DNA of 64,000 bases from Methylorubrum sp. B1-46 (GCF_021117295.1 NZ_CP088247.1:3983001-4047000); one strand, 5' to 3'. Numbered from the stretch's first letter, positions 1 to 8,583 are shown. Made by a program: numbers and translations. The notes: generated by a model from the letters alone, not told the origin.

Positions 1-49
1 GCCACCACCGCGGCGATGCCCGTACTGTGAGGCCGCCCTCGACCAGCCA

Positions 50-190
50 CCTTGAAGGCAATCTGCCAAAGTAGTGCTAAAATACAATCGCAAATGAGCA
101 GCTCTATCCGCGAAGTGAAGCGTTCGATCATCGCCCACTCCGCATCCGTAAGGTCAAGTCGCGCCAGCCTCAGGCACCCGCCCTCTTTGG
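50..190 (-). pseudogene. IS5-family transposase N-terminal fragment
   Basis: Read on the minus strand, about positions 118-170 encode LDLTDAEWAMIERF. This matches the opening of IS5/IS427-group transposases (LTDAEWxxIEPLL). The reading loses similarity within 20 codons, and nothing else of the transposase follows. It is a short relic in a zone of broken insertion sequences. The family assignment rests on this one motif. Confidence 0.35.
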
Positions 191-232
191 CTGAGCTCCA
201 TATGCTTACCAGCGACGCTGTCGGGACAGCGG

Positions 233-491
233 TCAGCGAGGCTGGACGAGTCCGCTGCCCCGGAGGGGACGACGTTCGTGCAGGGCCTGCTCCAGAGCGT
301 CAACCACGAAGGTGATGTCCCGTTCGGCTTGCCGGACCCAGTTCCGCAGCGTTTCGCCCGTGCAACCGATCTTGGCTGCGATCGAGCGCATCCCCCCCAT
401 ATTGCGAGCCGTGCTCGCCCTGGTGGTCGAACACCTTCCGCACCGCGCGTTTGCGGACCTCAGGCGAAAAGGGTGTGCTGCGCTTCGTCAT
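233..491 (-). pseudogene. IS3-family OrfA remnant, frameshifted
   Basis: The product starts MTKRSTPFSPEVRKRAVR, the helix-turn-helix OrfA of IS3-family elements, which binds the IS ends. After about 33 codons the frame is lost in a run of seven G (minus strand, near 391-398). One G fewer restores RSIAAKIGCT and then LRNWV and RDITFVVDALEQAL, normal OrfA sequence, to a stop at 233. No OrfB (the DDE catalytic part) follows, so the element is dead. An IS5 fragment lies on each side. Confidence 0.7.
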
Positions 492-540
492 GGCTCCATC
501 CTCTTGAGAATTGAAGCCTCCGGGAAACCCAGAGCGGTTC

Positions 541-660
541 AACCAGTTGCCCGGCCTACCCTCGTGGGTCGTAGGCGACCGCGGCTACTCCAGCCATCGC
601 TTCCGCGACCACATCTGGACCACGGGTGCGCGTCCTGCGATCCTGACTGTTGCCAAGTTG
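541..660 (+). pseudogene. IS5-family (IS427-like) transposase internal fragment
   Basis: In the frame starting at 568 the plus strand reads VVGDRGYSSHRFRDHIW followed by GARPAI. This is the segment around the second catalytic aspartate (DRGYSS) of IS427-group IS5 transposases. Similarity stops near 640 and there is no start codon or C-terminal glutamate region. It points opposite to the IS5 fragment at 50-190 and could be another part of the same dismembered element. Confidence 0.6.
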
Positions 661-1032
661 TGCCAGCGCCACGCCTCGGCATGATCGGCCGCTACGTCCA
701 AGCCGTGAGAGTAGATCTTCCCAATCTGGCTCATCTCGTGTCCGTCGCCGGTCGGCGGAGCCATTTCTTCGGCAGCGCATCGTCGCACACCACGCCGCCG
801 GCATCTCGATCGCGGACGCCGAGCCCGTGGGTAGCCTCTCTGCTCACGCGACCCGGCGGGATGCCGACGGTAGCCCCGCCGTTCAGTGATTGCGACCTCG
901 GCACTGCGGTCGTGAGCGACAAACGTGTATCGTTTAGGTTGCACGAACTTGTGCAACAGTAAGACGGTGCGGGCGGCAACTCCCGAGAGTCGAGCTGACC
1001 GCCCACGCGCGCCTCATCAGTCGGGGTCTCGC
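661..1032. other. Intergenic stretch, no convincing gene; possible Sel1-repeat scrap
   Basis: No reading frame here has a convincing start, ribosome binding site and family match. On the minus strand around 650-735 one frame reads KIYSHGLDVAADHAEAWRW, which resembles one Sel1-type TPR unit (G-x-G-V-x-x-D-x-x-E-A-x-x-W). It has no neighbouring units and could be chance. Confidence 0.3.
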
Positions 1033-1230
1033 TTACGCTTCCATCACCGTGGCTTCATCGACGAGTTGCAGCACCATCGTCCGCAGATGATCCGACCCGT
1101 CGCGACGCAATCGCCGGGCGATGCGCGCAAGCGTCTCCGCCGCTCGACCTTCGCCGAACTGTTTGACCATTTCAGCCACGGCGACGTGTACCAGCATCGC
1201 TCGTGCGTCGGCTTTGGACAGGCAGGTGCG
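1033..1230 (-). pseudogene. 3' half of a hypothetical gene split by the IS21 element
   Basis: This is the C-terminal 65 codons of a small protein (RTCLSKADARAML to a stop at 1033). It is in frame with the 92-codon N-terminal half at 3805-4080 once the IS21 element and one copy of its target duplication are removed. The joined 157-residue protein is basic at the N-terminus and helical and charged toward the C-terminus, with no family I recognise. The half on its own could be expressed from IS sequence, using an ATG at 1260 inside the element. Confidence 0.65.
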
Positions 1231-1236
1231 GTCGCG
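1231..1236. repeat. 6-bp target-site duplication of the IS21 element (left copy)
   Basis: GTCGCG lies directly left of the IS21 terminus (1231-1236) and again directly right of the other terminus (3805-3810). A 4-8 bp duplication is normal for IS21. It fixes both element boundaries and shows the flanks have not rearranged since insertion. Confidence 0.85.
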
Positions 1237-1343
1237 TGTGTAGGGCGGTGACAAAACCATCCACTGGAGCGTCGGCTTTGTGCTGATGCGGGCGGTGTAA
1301 AAGCCGGCCAGTGGAGAGGCTTCTCTTTCGAGAGGAGCCGAGG

Positions 1344-2843
1344 ATGTTCGTCGTGGAAGTCTACGCAGCCGTTCGGCAGTTCGTGTTCATCGAGGGCCAG
1401 TCCCGGCGTGAGGCGGCTCGGGTCTTCGGGTTGAGCCGAGAGACGATCGCCAAGATGTGTCGGTTCTCGTTGCCGCCGGGCTACACACGCTCGAAGCCGG
1501 TCGAGAAGCCGAAGCTCGGGCCTCTTCTGCCAGTGATCGCGGCGATCCTTGAGGCGGACCGGACTGCACCGCTCAAGCAACGCCATACGGCCAAGCGGAT
1601 CTTCGAGCGCCTACGCGACGAGCACGGCTATGCCGGTGGCTATACCGTGGTGAAGGACCACGTACGGATCTGCCGAGCACGGGGGCAGGAGACTTTCGTG
1701 CCGCTCGCCCACCCGCCCGGCCATGCCCAGGTCGATTTTGGCGAGGCGGTCGCCACCATCGCTGGCGTGCGCCGCAAGATCCATTTCTTCTGCATGGATC
1801 TGCCGCACTCCGACGCCTGCTTCGTGAAGGCGTATCCGCGGGAGACCACCGAAGCTTTTCTCGACGGGCATGTCGCCGCCTTCGCCTTCTTCGGCGGCGT
1901 GCCTCTGTCGATCCTGTACGACAACACCAAAATCGCAGTGGCCAAGATCTGCGGCGACGGACAGCGTGAGCGTACGCGCGCCTTCACCGAGTTGGTGAGC
2001 CACTGCCTGTTCCGGGATCGCTTCGGCCGTCCGGGCAGGGGCAACGACAAGGGCAAGGTCGAGGGGCTGGTCAAGTTCGCCCGGTCCCACTTCATGACCC
2101 CGGCTCCGGAGGCGGCCTCGTTCGAGGCGCTGAACGCTGACCTGGAGCGCCGCTGCCGAGCTCGGCAGAACGAGTGCGCCGGGCGGCATCCCGAGAGCAT
2201 CGGAACGCGGCTCATGGCCGATCGAGTGGTTCTGCGAGCCCTGCCGGCGGTGCCGCTGGAGCCGTGCGAGAAGAGGGCCGGGCGCGTCTCGTCGACCGCG
2301 CTGGTGCGCTATCGCGGCAACGACTACTCGGTGCCGACCACCTACGGCTTCCGGGACGTGCTGGTGAAGGGCTTCGTCGAGGAAGTCGTGATCCTGTGTG
2401 CGGGGGTCGAGATCGCCCGGCACCCGCGCAGCTACGGCAGCGGCGTTTTCGTCGCCGAACCTCTGCACTACCTCGCGCTGATCGAGACCAAGCCGAACGC
2501 CCTCGACCAAGCCGCGGCACTCCAGGGCTGGGATCTGCCCGAGGCGTTCCAGCACCTGCGCCACCTTCTGGAGGCGCGCATGGGCAACCGCGGCAAGCGC
2601 GAGTTCATCCAGGTGCTGCGCCTGATGGAGGCGATGCCGAAGGACCTCGTGGCCTGGGCCGTCACCGAGGCGATCCGGCTCGGGGCGATTGGCTTCGATG
2701 CGGTCAAGTTGATCGCGCTGGCCCGTCTCGAACGGCGGCCGCCTCGGCTCGACTTGTCGGCCTACCCGCATCTGCCCCGGCCTGCGGTGCGCGCGACGAT
2801 GGCCGCCGACTACACGGTGCTGGTGCCGGAGGTGGCGGCATGA
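1344..2843 (+). CDS. istA: IS21 transposase IstA
   Basis: This 499-residue DDE transposase cuts and joins the IS21 ends. An N-terminal helix-turn-helix (SRREAARVFGLSRETIAKM, about residues 20-38) precedes an RNase H-fold integrase core. The probable catalytic residues are D131 (HAQVDFGEA), D193 (ILYDNTKIAV) and E240 (KGKVEGLVKF). I chose the ATG at 1344 because IstA proteins begin MFxVEVYAAVR and a GAGGAG-type site lies just upstream; a GTG at 1311 would add 11 atypical residues. The stop overlaps the istB start (ATGA), indicating coupled translation. Confidence 0.93.
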   Translation: MFVVEVYAAVRQFVFIEGQSRREAARVFGLSRETIAKMCRFSLPPGYTRSKPVEKPKLGPLLPVIAAILEADRTAPLKQRHTAKRIFERLRDEHGYAGGYTVVKDHVRICRARGQETFVPLAHPPGHAQVDFGEAVATIAGVRRKIHFFCMDLPHSDACFVKAYPRETTEAFLDGHVAAFAFFGGVPLSILYDNTKIAVAKICGDGQRERTRAFTELVSHCLFRDRFGRPGRGNDKGKVEGLVKFARSHFMTPAPEAASFEALNADLERRCRARQNECAGRHPESIGTRLMADRVVLRALPAVPLEPCEKRAGRVSSTALVRYRGNDYSVPTTYGFRDVLVKGFVEEVVILCAGVEIARHPRSYGSGVFVAEPLHYLALIETKPNALDQAAALQGWDLPEAFQHLRHLLEARMGNRGKREFIQVLRLMEAMPKDLVAWAVTEAIRLGAIGFDAVKLIALARLERRPPRLDLSAYPHLPRPAVRATMAADYTVLVPEVAA

Positions 2844-3682
2844 GCGTGAGCGGCGATGAGACGACACCGGGCGTCCTGCTCGCCCATCACCTCAAGCAGT
2901 TGAAGTTGCCGACGGTCCTGCGCGAGTACGACAAGGTCGCCCGGGACTGCGCCCGGAGCGGCCTCGACCACCCCCGCTATCTGCTGCGGCTGGTTGAGCT
3001 GGAACTGATCGACCGCGAACGGCGCATGGTCGAGCGCCGGATCCGGGCGGCACGCTTCCCGGCGGTGAAGAGCCTCGACACCTTCGACTTCGCCGCCATC
3101 CCGAGCCTGAACAAGATGCTCGTGCTGGAGCTGGCGCGCTGCGGCTACGTCCTCGGTCGGGAGAACGTCATCGCGCTCGGCAACTCCGGCACCGGCAAGA
3201 CGCACATCGCCCTGGCTCTCGGACTGGCAGCCTGCCAGAAGGGCTTCTCGGTCACGTTCACCACGGCGGCCTCGCTGGTCAACCAGCTCATGGAGGCGCG
3301 TGACGAGCGCCGCCTGCTCCGGCTTCAGAGGGAGCTGGCCGCGGTGAAGTTGCTGATTGTCGATGAACTCGGCTACGTGCCGCTGTCGCCGACGGGGGCC
3401 GAGCTTTTGTTCGAGGTCCTGTCCCAGCGCTACGAGCGCGGCTCGACGGTGGTGACCTCGAACCTTCCGTTCGAGGACTGGACCTCGGTCCTGGGCTCGG
3501 AGCGGCTGACCGGTGCGCTGCTGGATCGGCTGACCCATCACGTCAGCATCCTGAGCCTGAACGGAGACAGCTACCGCCTCAGATCCTCCCGCAGCCGGCG
3601 GGGCCGCACAGACAGGGCGGAGCAAAACCAGGCCACCCTTGATGACCCTGATCCCGCGACGGGCGAGATCCGGCCAGCCTGA
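2840..3682 (+). CDS. istB: IS21 helper ATPase IstB
   Basis: This 280-residue AAA+ ATPase (DnaC-like) assembles on target DNA and activates IstA. It has a Walker A motif GNSGTGKTH (about residues 114-122) and a Walker B motif LLIVDELGY (about 171-179). An arginine-rich C-terminal tail follows residue 245. The start overlaps the istA stop in an ATGA arrangement, the usual IS21 layout. Length and motif order are standard. Confidence 0.93.
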   Translation: MSVSGDETTPGVLLAHHLKQLKLPTVLREYDKVARDCARSGLDHPRYLLRLVELELIDRERRMVERRIRAARFPAVKSLDTFDFAAIPSLNKMLVLELARCGYVLGRENVIALGNSGTGKTHIALALGLAACQKGFSVTFTTAASLVNQLMEARDERRLLRLQRELAAVKLLIVDELGYVPLSPTGAELLFEVLSQRYERGSTVVTSNLPFEDWTSVLGSERLTGALLDRLTHHVSILSLNGDSYRLRSSRSRRGRTDRAEQNQATLDDPDPATGEIRPA

Positions 3683-3804
3683 CCTCACGATCCGCGACAA
3701 ACGATGAAGAGGCCCGATCGGGCCCCTTCATCGTTCAGGCTGTCCGCAGTCCGTGGCCTGGTTTTACTCCGCCACGGCGGCCTAAAATTGGTCCGCCCTT
3801 TACA

Positions 3805-4080
3805 GTCGCGGGAGGCGTCCACCAAAGGCTCGGAAATGACACCGTCATTCAGCCGCCGGATTCCTTCCTCAAATTCGAGCCCACGAAGATACCGCACGCA
3901 GCCCTGATCCATGGAGCGGATGTGCCGCCCAGCCGGAGAGGTCCGATCAAGCGCAATTTCGCTGCGATGGACGACGGCGATCCACTGGCGCACTTGCTGC
4001 TCGTCGACTGCGGAGAGTGCCCGCTTTTTTGCGCCCCGGCGCTTGAGCCGCGGCGCGCTATTATTGGAGTTTTTTGTCAT
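3805..4080 (-). pseudogene. 5' half of a hypothetical gene split by the IS21 element
   Basis: This is the N-terminal 92 codons, starting MTKNSNNSAPRLKRRGAKKR, with a good GGAGG ribosome site seven bases before the ATG at 4080. The gene runs into the IS21 right end after the codons for arginine and aspartate (CGC GAC), which are the target duplication. The same two codons precede RTCLSKADARAML on the left side, so the original frame can be rebuilt exactly (92 + 65 = 157 residues). The upstream sequence (4090-4150) resembles the leader shared by two other small genes (7926 and 13545). Function unknown. Confidence 0.7.
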
Positions 4081-4798
4081 GATAAATCCTCCGCCGGCGA
4101 GATAGCTGCCGGCATGGGAAATTTACCAAATCCAATTTTGGTGCCGAGTGTTAAGATGAATCAGCGGTGTAGCAGAAATCAAATTGTCCTACGATGAATT
4201 ACTTCACAAGCCTTAGATGCAAATAATTGCACGAATTCAGCCCCACCTTCGATCGAGTCCAGGCGGATCTGCTCGGCCAAACTGGGGGCCGGCGGTGTGC
4301 GCTGCCCTAAGGCGCGGACAGTGCGGGCCATCGCCCTCTGGCGCTGCAGCCATGAGGGAGACAGGACTACCAGACCTCCACTGGCTACGCAGTTGAGGCA
4401 GCGATGGCACGTGGCAGAGCAGAGACCGACGCGTAGACATTTGCGTGTCCACCGTCGAAACCGGTCACCAAGCATACTTTGGTGCAATAACTACGGGCGA
4501 ATACACGCAATCGCAGGTGTGAATATCAGTCAATGCGAAAATAGTGAACTGATTTCATCAAAACGTAACATTCGGCGCTGCTTGGATTTGCCACAGGCCG
4601 ACGCGCGATCACTCGCGCAGATCTGCACGCTACACTGCGTGCATATGGAGAGTCGTGTCGAAATAGACCTCCTAGGGGACGATCGGCTCATCAGCCCATA
4701 GGGCCATCCGAGCGATTCCTCTTCACAGACACGCCCCCTTCCCGCTCCCTTCAGACTCAACCGATGAGATCAGCCCCCACCCTCCAAGGAGATGCAGT
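4081..4798. other. 718-bp intergenic region, no supported gene
   Basis: The first 70 bases are the leader of the gene starting at 4080, with a CCAATTTTGG-like AT palindrome near 4129-4142. The remainder has lower GC than its neighbours. A minus-strand frame at 4179-4487 contains four clustered cysteines (CSATCHRCLNC) but lacks a ribosome site or recognisable family. I see no hairpin terminator or operator. Confidence 0.5.
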
Positions 4799-5131
4799 TT
4801 GACCCAGCCCCTTCTCCTCGCCAACCTCAGCCGGAGTGAGCAGATCCATCAACTCACCGGCGGCTACGGCCAGCTGGTCATCGACCGGGTGGTCGATGAG
4901 TGGTCCCCCTACCTTTTCGTCCTCAAACTCCGCCATCTCGGCCATCATCGGCGTCGAGCATCGGTCATCGCCCAGATGCACCATGCCGCCGAGGGTGCGT
5001 ACACGCGGCTGCTGTTTCGGGCTTGGAAGCACCGCCGCGCCCGCAGCATCGGCAAAACACCTCACGCGAAAGCGTTCTCGGTGTCCACCAAACCGATACT
5101 GCTGGCGAACGCCTACGCGCAGGTTGCCTGA
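4799..5131 (+). pseudogene. Hypothetical protein, 3' end cut by the IS1182 element
   Basis: A TTG at 4799 sits seven bases after an AAGGAG ribosome site. The product opens MTQPLLLANLSRSEQIHQLT, and a central stretch (DEWSPYLFVLKLRHL, then RASVIAQMHHAAEGAYTRLL) reads like a genuine folded protein. Around residue 96 the frame enters the IS1182 terminal repeat and ends with IS-derived residues at 5131. The central segment reminds me of a Rhizobiales hypothetical family found near mobile elements. I cannot confirm that or assign a function. Confidence 0.4.
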
Positions 5132-6897
5132 GCCATGATGCGGGTGAAGGCTGAGCGTCGTGTTCGAGCTGTGGGCGCGTCGTCGATCCAGGCGGCGAGC
5201 CGACCGAGGTTGATCGCGGCGGCCGTCAGCAGGTGCTGCAAGTGCGTCTTGGCCAAGCCGAGATAGCGACTGCGGCGCAGGCCCATCGCCCGCACTCCGC
5301 GCGAGAGCGTCCCCTCGACACCGGCTCGCCGCCGCCGGTCTGCCGCGAACGCTGGCTGGCTCTCGCGTACCCGTGCCGCGACGAGCGTCTCGTGCTCCCG
5401 GCGCGAGCGCGGCGTCAGCAGACGGCGTTCCGAGCGGGTGCAGCGCGGCTTCAGGGTGCAGGCCTTGCAATCCCGCGTCGCGAAGCGGATGCGCATGACC
5501 GTGCGCCCGAGGTTATGGTCCGGACACCAACTCCGGCTGCTGTGCCCGGCCGGGCAGACCGCGATCTGCCGATCCCAGTCGAGGCGGAAGGCCTCGATGG
5601 TGAACGCCCCCTCGGTGCGCGCTTGCCATTGGTTGTCCTTGGGCACTGGTCCGATGAGGTCGACACCGTAATCGCGCGTCGCCGACACGAGGCCGTCGGC
5701 ATCGATGTAGGCGGCGTCGACGAGATGGCGCGCTGGCAGCAGGTCCTTCGCCGCGAGCGCCGCGTGCAGCGGATCGAGCACAGCGCGGTCCACGACCGGG
5801 GCCGGGGTCGTCGCCACGTGGATGATCAGCGGCGGCCGGGCGTTATCGCAGGTCTCGGTCACGTGGACCTTGTAGCCGATCCAGGTGGTGGCGCGCTTCT
5901 TGGCGTAATGGACGTCCGGATCGTAGGGCGAGGCGACCATCGTCAGGGCGGGCGGGATGCCGTCGGCCTCGGTCCGCCACCGGACCCGATCGCTTCCGTG
6001 CGGCCCGCTGGCGTCACGCTCGGCGAGGCGGAAGTTCTGCAGCCAGACCCGGCGCAGGATCGTGACGGCCGGTACGTCGCGCAGCCACCCCGGCGCTGTC
6101 CTGGCGTCGATGACGACGAGCAAACGATGCCCGTCAGACCCGACCTCCTCGGCGCAGGCGCGCCGGTCCGCCTCGCCCTGCGGGATGTGGAAGTCGTCGA
6201 TGGAGCGGCCGTAGCGCTCGACCCAGGCCGGATCGGCGTGGGCGCGCAGCCAGTCCGGTGCGGCGATCGCCAAGACGTTCAGTGCGGTACGCAGGGTCTC
6301 GATGGCGCAGCCGAGGCGATTGAGGCTGCGGACCGCTCCGAGAACGTGGGTCGCATCGGTGCGCTGGCGGCCGCGTTTGGCCAGAAGGCCGCGCTCGCGG
6401 CAGAGGTTCAGTAGGGTGTCGAACAGCAGCCCCTCGGCGGCGCCGGCGACAAGGCGGGACCGGAACTCGCTTAGGACCGAGGCGTCGAAGCCGGGATCGG
6501 TCAGGGCGAGCCCGAGCAGGTACTTCCAGTCGATGCGGGCACGCACAGCATCGGCGGCTCGGCGATCTGACAGGTTCTCGGCAAACTGAAGCAGTGTGAC
6601 GAGCGCCAGTCGCCAGGGGCAGGCCGCGGGCTGGCCGTCGTGCGCGAACAGTTCGACGAATTGGGCATCGGCATAGATCGGGCCGAGGGCATCGCGCAGG
6701 CTGAGATAGGCGTGACCGCGCGGGAACGCAGCGTGGGCGACGGCGGCGGTCTGGCTCGGAACTTCGGTGTCGAGTGTAGGCTGGAGGGACATCCTAAGCC
6801 TCCCGGATCGCGGCGCGCTCCGCGCCTCAATCCGATAACGCCTACCATCCCAGGTCGACCCGCCCCGTTCGCCAGCAGTATCCAAACCGGGGCAATC
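5082..6897 (-). mobile_element. IS1182-family insertion sequence (ends approximate)
   Basis: The ends carry a perfect 17-bp inverted repeat: GATACTGCTGGCGAACG at 5095-5111 and its complement at 6866-6882. The outer few bases are only partly similar, so I place the ends near 5082 and 6897. I find no matching target duplication. The left flank is an unrelated gene and the right flank is the start of an IS3 orfA, so a deletion or rearrangement joined different targets after insertion. Confidence 0.75.
5113..6792 (-). CDS. IS1182-family transposase
   Basis: This 559-residue DDE transposase belongs to the DUF772 / DDE_Tnp_1 type. An N-terminal helical domain (FVELFAHDGQPAACPWRLAL, then DPGFDASVLSEFRSRL) precedes the catalytic part, which includes TDATHVLGAV, a YDPDVHYAKKR segment, YKVHVTETCD and DAAYIDADGL. 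A cysteine cluster near residue 450 (CKACTLKPRC) is typical of the family. I chose the ATG at 6792 (MSLQPTLDTEV). The same frame extends upstream into an IS3 OrfA start, giving an artificial fusion if read from 6978. It appears full length. Confidence 0.9.
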   Translation of the reverse strand: MSLQPTLDTEVPSQTAAVAHAAFPRGHAYLSLRDALGPIYADAQFVELFAHDGQPAACPWRLALVTLLQFAENLSDRRAADAVRARIDWKYLLGLALTDPGFDASVLSEFRSRLVAGAAEGLLFDTLLNLCRERGLLAKRGRQRTDATHVLGAVRSLNRLGCAIETLRTALNVLAIAAPDWLRAHADPAWVERYGRSIDDFHIPQGEADRRACAEEVGSDGHRLLVVIDARTAPGWLRDVPAVTILRRVWLQNFRLAERDASGPHGSDRVRWRTEADGIPPALTMVASPYDPDVHYAKKRATTWIGYKVHVTETCDNARPPLIIHVATTPAPVVDRAVLDPLHAALAAKDLLPARHLVDAAYIDADGLVSATRDYGVDLIGPVPKDNQWQARTEGAFTIEAFRLDWDRQIAVCPAGHSSRSWCPDHNLGRTVMRIRFATRDCKACTLKPRCTRSERRLLTPRSRREHETLVAARVRESQPAFAADRRRRAGVEGTLSRGVRAMGLRRSRYLGLAKTHLQHLLTAAAINLGRLAAWIDDAPTARTRRSAFTRIMAQATCA

Positions 6898-6978
6898 CCA
6901 CTCAGCCACCGGCGGCCCAGCCTGCTGCTCCTTCAGGATGCCGATGATCTGCTCTTCGATGAACCGGCTCTTCTTCAT
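6898..6978 (-). pseudogene. IS3-family (IS407-like) OrfA stub
   Basis: From the ATG at 6978 the minus strand encodes MKKSRFIEEQIIGILKEQQA followed by GPPVAE, the hallmark N-terminus of IS407-group OrfA. It is cut after about 26 codons by the IS1182 end. Sequence up to about 7030, including GCTAGGGTCCGTCGAGC, is probably the remaining IS3 terminus. No other part of this element is present. Confidence 0.8.
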
Positions 6979-7008
6979 CGTTCGTTTCCTGCTCGACGGA
7001 CCCTAGCT

Positions 7009-7468
7009 TCAGAATGAGGGTAGGCCAGGGGGCAAGGTCAGGTGAAGTGCCGCTGCGTACTTGCCGGTCCGGCTGCGCGCCTGTTTGCTTTTGACATCAA
7101 ACACGTAGTTCATCATGTGTCGCAGCGCGTGCTCGTGATGGGTTCGTGCTTTCGGTTTGTACTTGCCGGTGTGGAAGTGCGGCTGGTTGAAGAAGGGCCT
7201 CCAGGCCTTGTAGTCATTGTAGTAGTGGCGAGCGATCCCGACGGTCATCGCCAGCACGGCGTACGAGTCACGGCGGTAGCCCTTCTGGACCGTGCCGAGC
7301 TAGTACCGGGCCTCCGCGGCGACGCTGAGGGGGGTTCTCCTTGATGCGACGCTGCAGATCGGAAGTGTCCGGCGGATAGGGACCCTTGTTGCTGCCCTCG
7401 CGCGCCTTCGTGGTCCACTCGGTCGGCGGCGGCTTCGGCTTTTTCGTGCTGCACTTCGACTTCGTCAT
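7009..7468 (-). pseudogene. Decayed hypothetical gene (frameshift, nonsense, 3' truncation)
   Basis: The frame opens MTKSKCSTKKPKPPPTEWTT at 7468 and is followed by two lesions. A run of six C (minus strand, about 7333-7338) shifts the frame, and the restored frame (PLSVAAEARY) meets a TAG. Reading through gives LGTVQKGYRRDSYAVL and then MTVGIARHYYNDY to the end of a basic protein of about 150 residues. The last codons are IS3 terminus sequence, so the natural C-terminus is lost too. The restored protein is rich in lysine and aromatic residues; I do not recognise it. Confidence 0.65.
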
Positions 7469-7602
7469 GATGTGGTCCTTGGATGGGCACCCGTCACGAC
7501 GTTCTCCTTACGAGAATTATCGGCTGACCCGGGTGCGCTGATAGAGTTGAAAGAGGGCCGCCGCGGCTGGGAAGCGCCGCGGTGGCCTTGATAAGGGCCG
7601 GC

Positions 7603-7926
7603 CTACTTGGCTTGAGCGTGGAGCTTGGCCTTGCCCAGGGCGAGCAGCGCGGCGACCGCCGGCTTGTAGGCCCATTGGACGTAGCGCGGGCGGCGAGGCG
7701 GTACGCCGGGCTCGACGAGCTGCGGCGGGAAGGCGGCAGTGCCGAGTACCGCCTCAACCTCCGCCTGCGTCAGATCGAGCTGCATAGCCAAGCCGACGAG
7801 TTCGGACCGGCCGATCGCCAGCGGCGCGTTGGTGGTCAGACTGACGCGCCAATACGTTTCGCCGTCGCGCCCTCCGCAAACACGCTGGTTGATGTTGAAG
7901 ACTTTGTCGCCAATAATGATGGTCAT
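7603..7926 (-). CDS. Hypothetical protein, 107 aa
   Basis: It starts MTIIIGDKVFNINQRVCGGR with a GGAGAAG ribosome site seven bases before the ATG. It continues with WRVSLTTNAPLAIGRSELVG and DLTQAEVEAVLGTAAFPPQL, a compact alpha/beta pattern, and ends in an alanine/lysine helix. No family recognised. Its leader (7934-8022) closely resembles the leader of the alpA-like gene at 13545, so the two may share a regulator or mobile-element ancestry. It lies between the decayed gene at 7009 and the ISL3 element. Confidence 0.6.
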   Translation of the reverse strand: MTIIIGDKVFNINQRVCGGRDGETYWRVSLTTNAPLAIGRSELVGLAMQLDLTQAEVEAVLGTAAFPPQLVEPGVPPRRPRYVQWAYKPAVAALLALGKAKLHAQAK

Positions 7927-7933
7927 ATCTACT

Positions 7934-8022
7934 TCTCCATTGCGGGGCGCCGGCCGGCAAGGAGAGATCTACTAGGTCTTTGCTGAGGGCGGAATTGCTC
8001 AAAAATTTTTGCGTATAGTTTT
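7934..8022 (-). promoter_or_regulatory. Leader sequence shared with the alpA-like gene (copy A)
   Basis: Aligned to copy B (13559-13650) it shares TTGCGGGG, GCCGGCCGGCA, AGATCTA, a CAAAAATTTTTG palindrome (8000-8011) and a following TATAGTT. Overall identity by eye is roughly 70 percent over 90 bases. Both copies sit directly upstream of a small minus-strand gene, so a promoter/operator is likely. A weaker relative lies at 4090-4150. Confidence 0.55.
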
Positions 8023-8101
8023 ATTTTCCTACGCCGGTGGGGCGGTTGAAGTGGGTATCGGCGTGGAAGGAGGGGGCTGGTGCACTCTCGATGCAGTTGC
8101 C

Positions 8102-8566
8102 TCACCCGGCGCCGATCAGCCGCACTTCGAGCAGATCGAGCTTGGCCCGACCGTACATCTGCCGCTTCGCCAGCTTGAGGCGAGTGACCTGCTCCTCGGT
8201 CTGGCCATTCGACCACGGCTCGACCAGCGCCGCAGCGACAGCCGCTCTGTCCCTCGGCAGGCCCTTGGCGAAGGACGCGAGGAGGCCACCGGCAGCCGTA
8301 TCGATCCAGGTGTCGAGGTCCGGCGATTTGCGCTCACGGATGATGTTCTGGAACCCGGACAGGAGTGAACGGGCCTCGTCGAGAGCCGGCACTGCCGCCT
8401 CGATCGTCGCCACCGTCACGGTCTCGGCCTTGCTGAAGCTGTCTCGCCCGGTTGTCATCAGCCGGCCGGGGTCGATCGTGGTGGCGCTCACCGCCGTGCG
8501 GATAGCGGCCATCGACTTGCGCACGGCATCGAGGAAGGCGGCGCTGGCATTCTCCATTAGGTGCCA
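8102..8566 (-). pseudogene. ISL3 transposase, C-terminal part
   Basis: Starting at WHLMENASAAFLDAV, this is the C-terminal 155 codons of an ISL3 (DDE_Tnp_ISL3) transposase, ending near LAKRQMYGRAKLDLLEVRL. WHL follows directly on VADR in related proteins. VADR is the last sequence before the IS110-type element on its other side (9978), so the join is exact. Confidence 0.85.
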
Positions 8567-8583
8567 TATGTGGACGGCCCCCG

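Larger units (their letters stand above)
1237..3804 (+). mobile_element. IS21-family insertion sequence, complete, 2568 bp
   Basis: The termini are TGTGTAGGGCGGTGAC (left) and, read inward on the other strand, TGTAAAGGGCGGACCA (right), flanked by GTCGCG duplications. IS21 elements carry several internal terminal repeats. Here GGCGGTGTAAAAGCCGGCCA (1291-1310) is matched in inverted orientation by GGCGGAGTAAAACCAGGCCA (3754-3773). The cargo is istA and istB, overlapping by four bases. Both genes and both ends look intact, so the element may still be active. Confidence 0.9.

Noticed and set aside
4179..4487. Minus-strand frame with clustered cysteines
   Set aside because: No convincing start, no family, and low-quality codon usage; the four cysteines alone are not enough.
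5113..6978. Fusion of an IS3 OrfA N-terminus with the IS1182 transposase
   Set aside because: The frames happen to be continuous across the insertion junction; the true transposase start is at 6792.
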